Below are positions 63,757 to 64,000 of a stretch of DNA of 64,000 bases, in pieces. This DNA comes from Cyanobacterium stanieri PCC 7202. Lineage in GTDB: Bacteria; Cyanobacteriota; Cyanobacteriia; Cyanobacteriales; Cyanobacteriaceae. The stretch lies in NCBI GenBank assembly GCA_000317655.1, contig CP003940.1, positions 1,178,001 to 1,242,000 of the forward strand. The letters run 5' to 3'. The position numbers and the translations under genes were made by a program. The notes under the pieces were generated by a model. The model was given only the letters and a program-made list of their open reading frames with translations, had not been told where the DNA came from and did no database searches. Each line of letters opens with the position of its first letter. Position 1 is the stretch's first letter.

Positions 63757-64000
63757 CTAATGGGGACTAGGGGGATAAAGATGATTAGTGATTTTTTCAC
63801 CACCCACCACATGCTTCTGGACAATATCCTTGGCTACTTCGGGAGTAACTCGGGTGTACCAAGTTTTATCCCCCGAATAAAAAACCACAGGCCCCATTTT
63901 GCATACCTCTAAACAACCTGAAGTGATCACATGAACATCAAGATTTTCTTTTGTCACTTCCTGTTGTAGAGTATCCACAATAGGTTGCCAATTTTGGCTA
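63757..64000 (-). CDS. thioredoxin-like 2Fe-2S ferredoxin, partial (5' end outside window)
   Basis: The visible C-terminal part (about 81 codons) has the ferredoxin segment ITSGCLEVCKMGPVVFYSG, with the later cysteines of a thioredoxin-like 2Fe-2S fold, and ends WYTRVTPEVAKDIVQKHVVG. The frame stays open beyond 64000, so the GTG at 63978 is not a real start. Role: electron carrier or regulatory subunit; not further specified. Confidence 0.75.
   Translation of the reverse strand, partial: SQNWQPIVDTLQQEVTKENLDVHVITSGCLEVCKMGPVVFYSGDKTWYTRVTPEVAKDIVQKHVVGGEKITNHLYPPSPH

Noticed and set aside
1-64000. tRNA or rRNA genes
   Set aside because: I searched by eye for GGTTCRAATC-type T-arm sequences with matching acceptor stems and found none outside coding sequence; a tRNAscan run would be decisive.

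Overview
This is a chromosomal segment of a low-GC cyanobacterium. The evidence is psaD, psbI, the Yfr1 small RNA beside trxA, DUF1823 and DUF3727 proteins, plastoquinone-type UbiA, many HIP1 octamers (GCGATCGC), heptamer STRR-type repeats, and hairpin repeats typical of unicellular cyanobacteria. The gene set and AT-richness resemble Cyanobacterium or Geminocystis, but I cannot fix the genus.

Layout. 0-17 kb is mostly housekeeping: the 3' end of menC, an M16-family protein, a LOG-like nucleosidase, trxA with Yfr1 diverging from it, a sodium/solute symporter, a beta-lactamase-like hydrolase, a TolB-like lipoprotein, a pentapeptide-repeat membrane protein, leuB, rsmG, a CFA-type methyltransferase, mntP, a MacB-like permease, ddl and a Rieske oxygenase.

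17.5-32.9 kb is a complete type III-B CRISPR-Cas island. A 10-repeat array, read on the minus strand, follows a minus-strand adaptation operon: a TM2-like protein, a Csx18-like membrane protein, cas1 and cas2. Upstream of that operon on the same strand are two unusual proteins: a 221-aa disordered protein with a repeated end motif, and a 464-aa membrane/coiled-coil protein. Divergent from these is the effector operon: HD-less cas10 with GGDD, cmr3, cmr4 with its catalytic Asp apparently replaced, cmr5, an embedded antitoxin/PIN pair, and a Cmr6-Cmr1 fusion. Then come a CARF ORF and a HEPN ORF joined by a slippery A8 tract in the phase of a -1 frameshift, and finally a P-loop kinase fused to a WYL domain. 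There is no cas6, so the host RNase E may process the array, as reported for Synechocystis III-Bv. The expected logic is: target RNA binding activates Cas10 to make cyclic oligoadenylate, which activates the CARF-HEPN RNase.

33-54 kb returns to core genes: coaX, ubiA, aspS, mgtC-like, CPBP protease, clpS, LD-carboxypeptidase, aat, a response regulator, psbI, rpoZ, pyrD, purB, hisH, psaD, an HdrB-like protein and pdxH. 54-64 kb holds a desaturase/SDR fusion, an IS200/IS605 element (tnpA and a divergent tnpB), a J-domain/TPR protein, hisZ, exoD-like, a MORN-repeat protein, a TonB-like protein with recent internal duplications, and a 2Fe-2S ferredoxin-like gene cut by the window edge.

Repeats are a second theme. 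They include a stop-codon-abutting inverted-repeat element with ends near AACCTSARTTCGGGATAA, a smaller MITE (TACYAAATCC ends, 3-bp target duplication) nested in one copy of the first, a GATCCCCCC hairpin family, and heptamer repeats. I found no rRNA or tRNA genes by eye.
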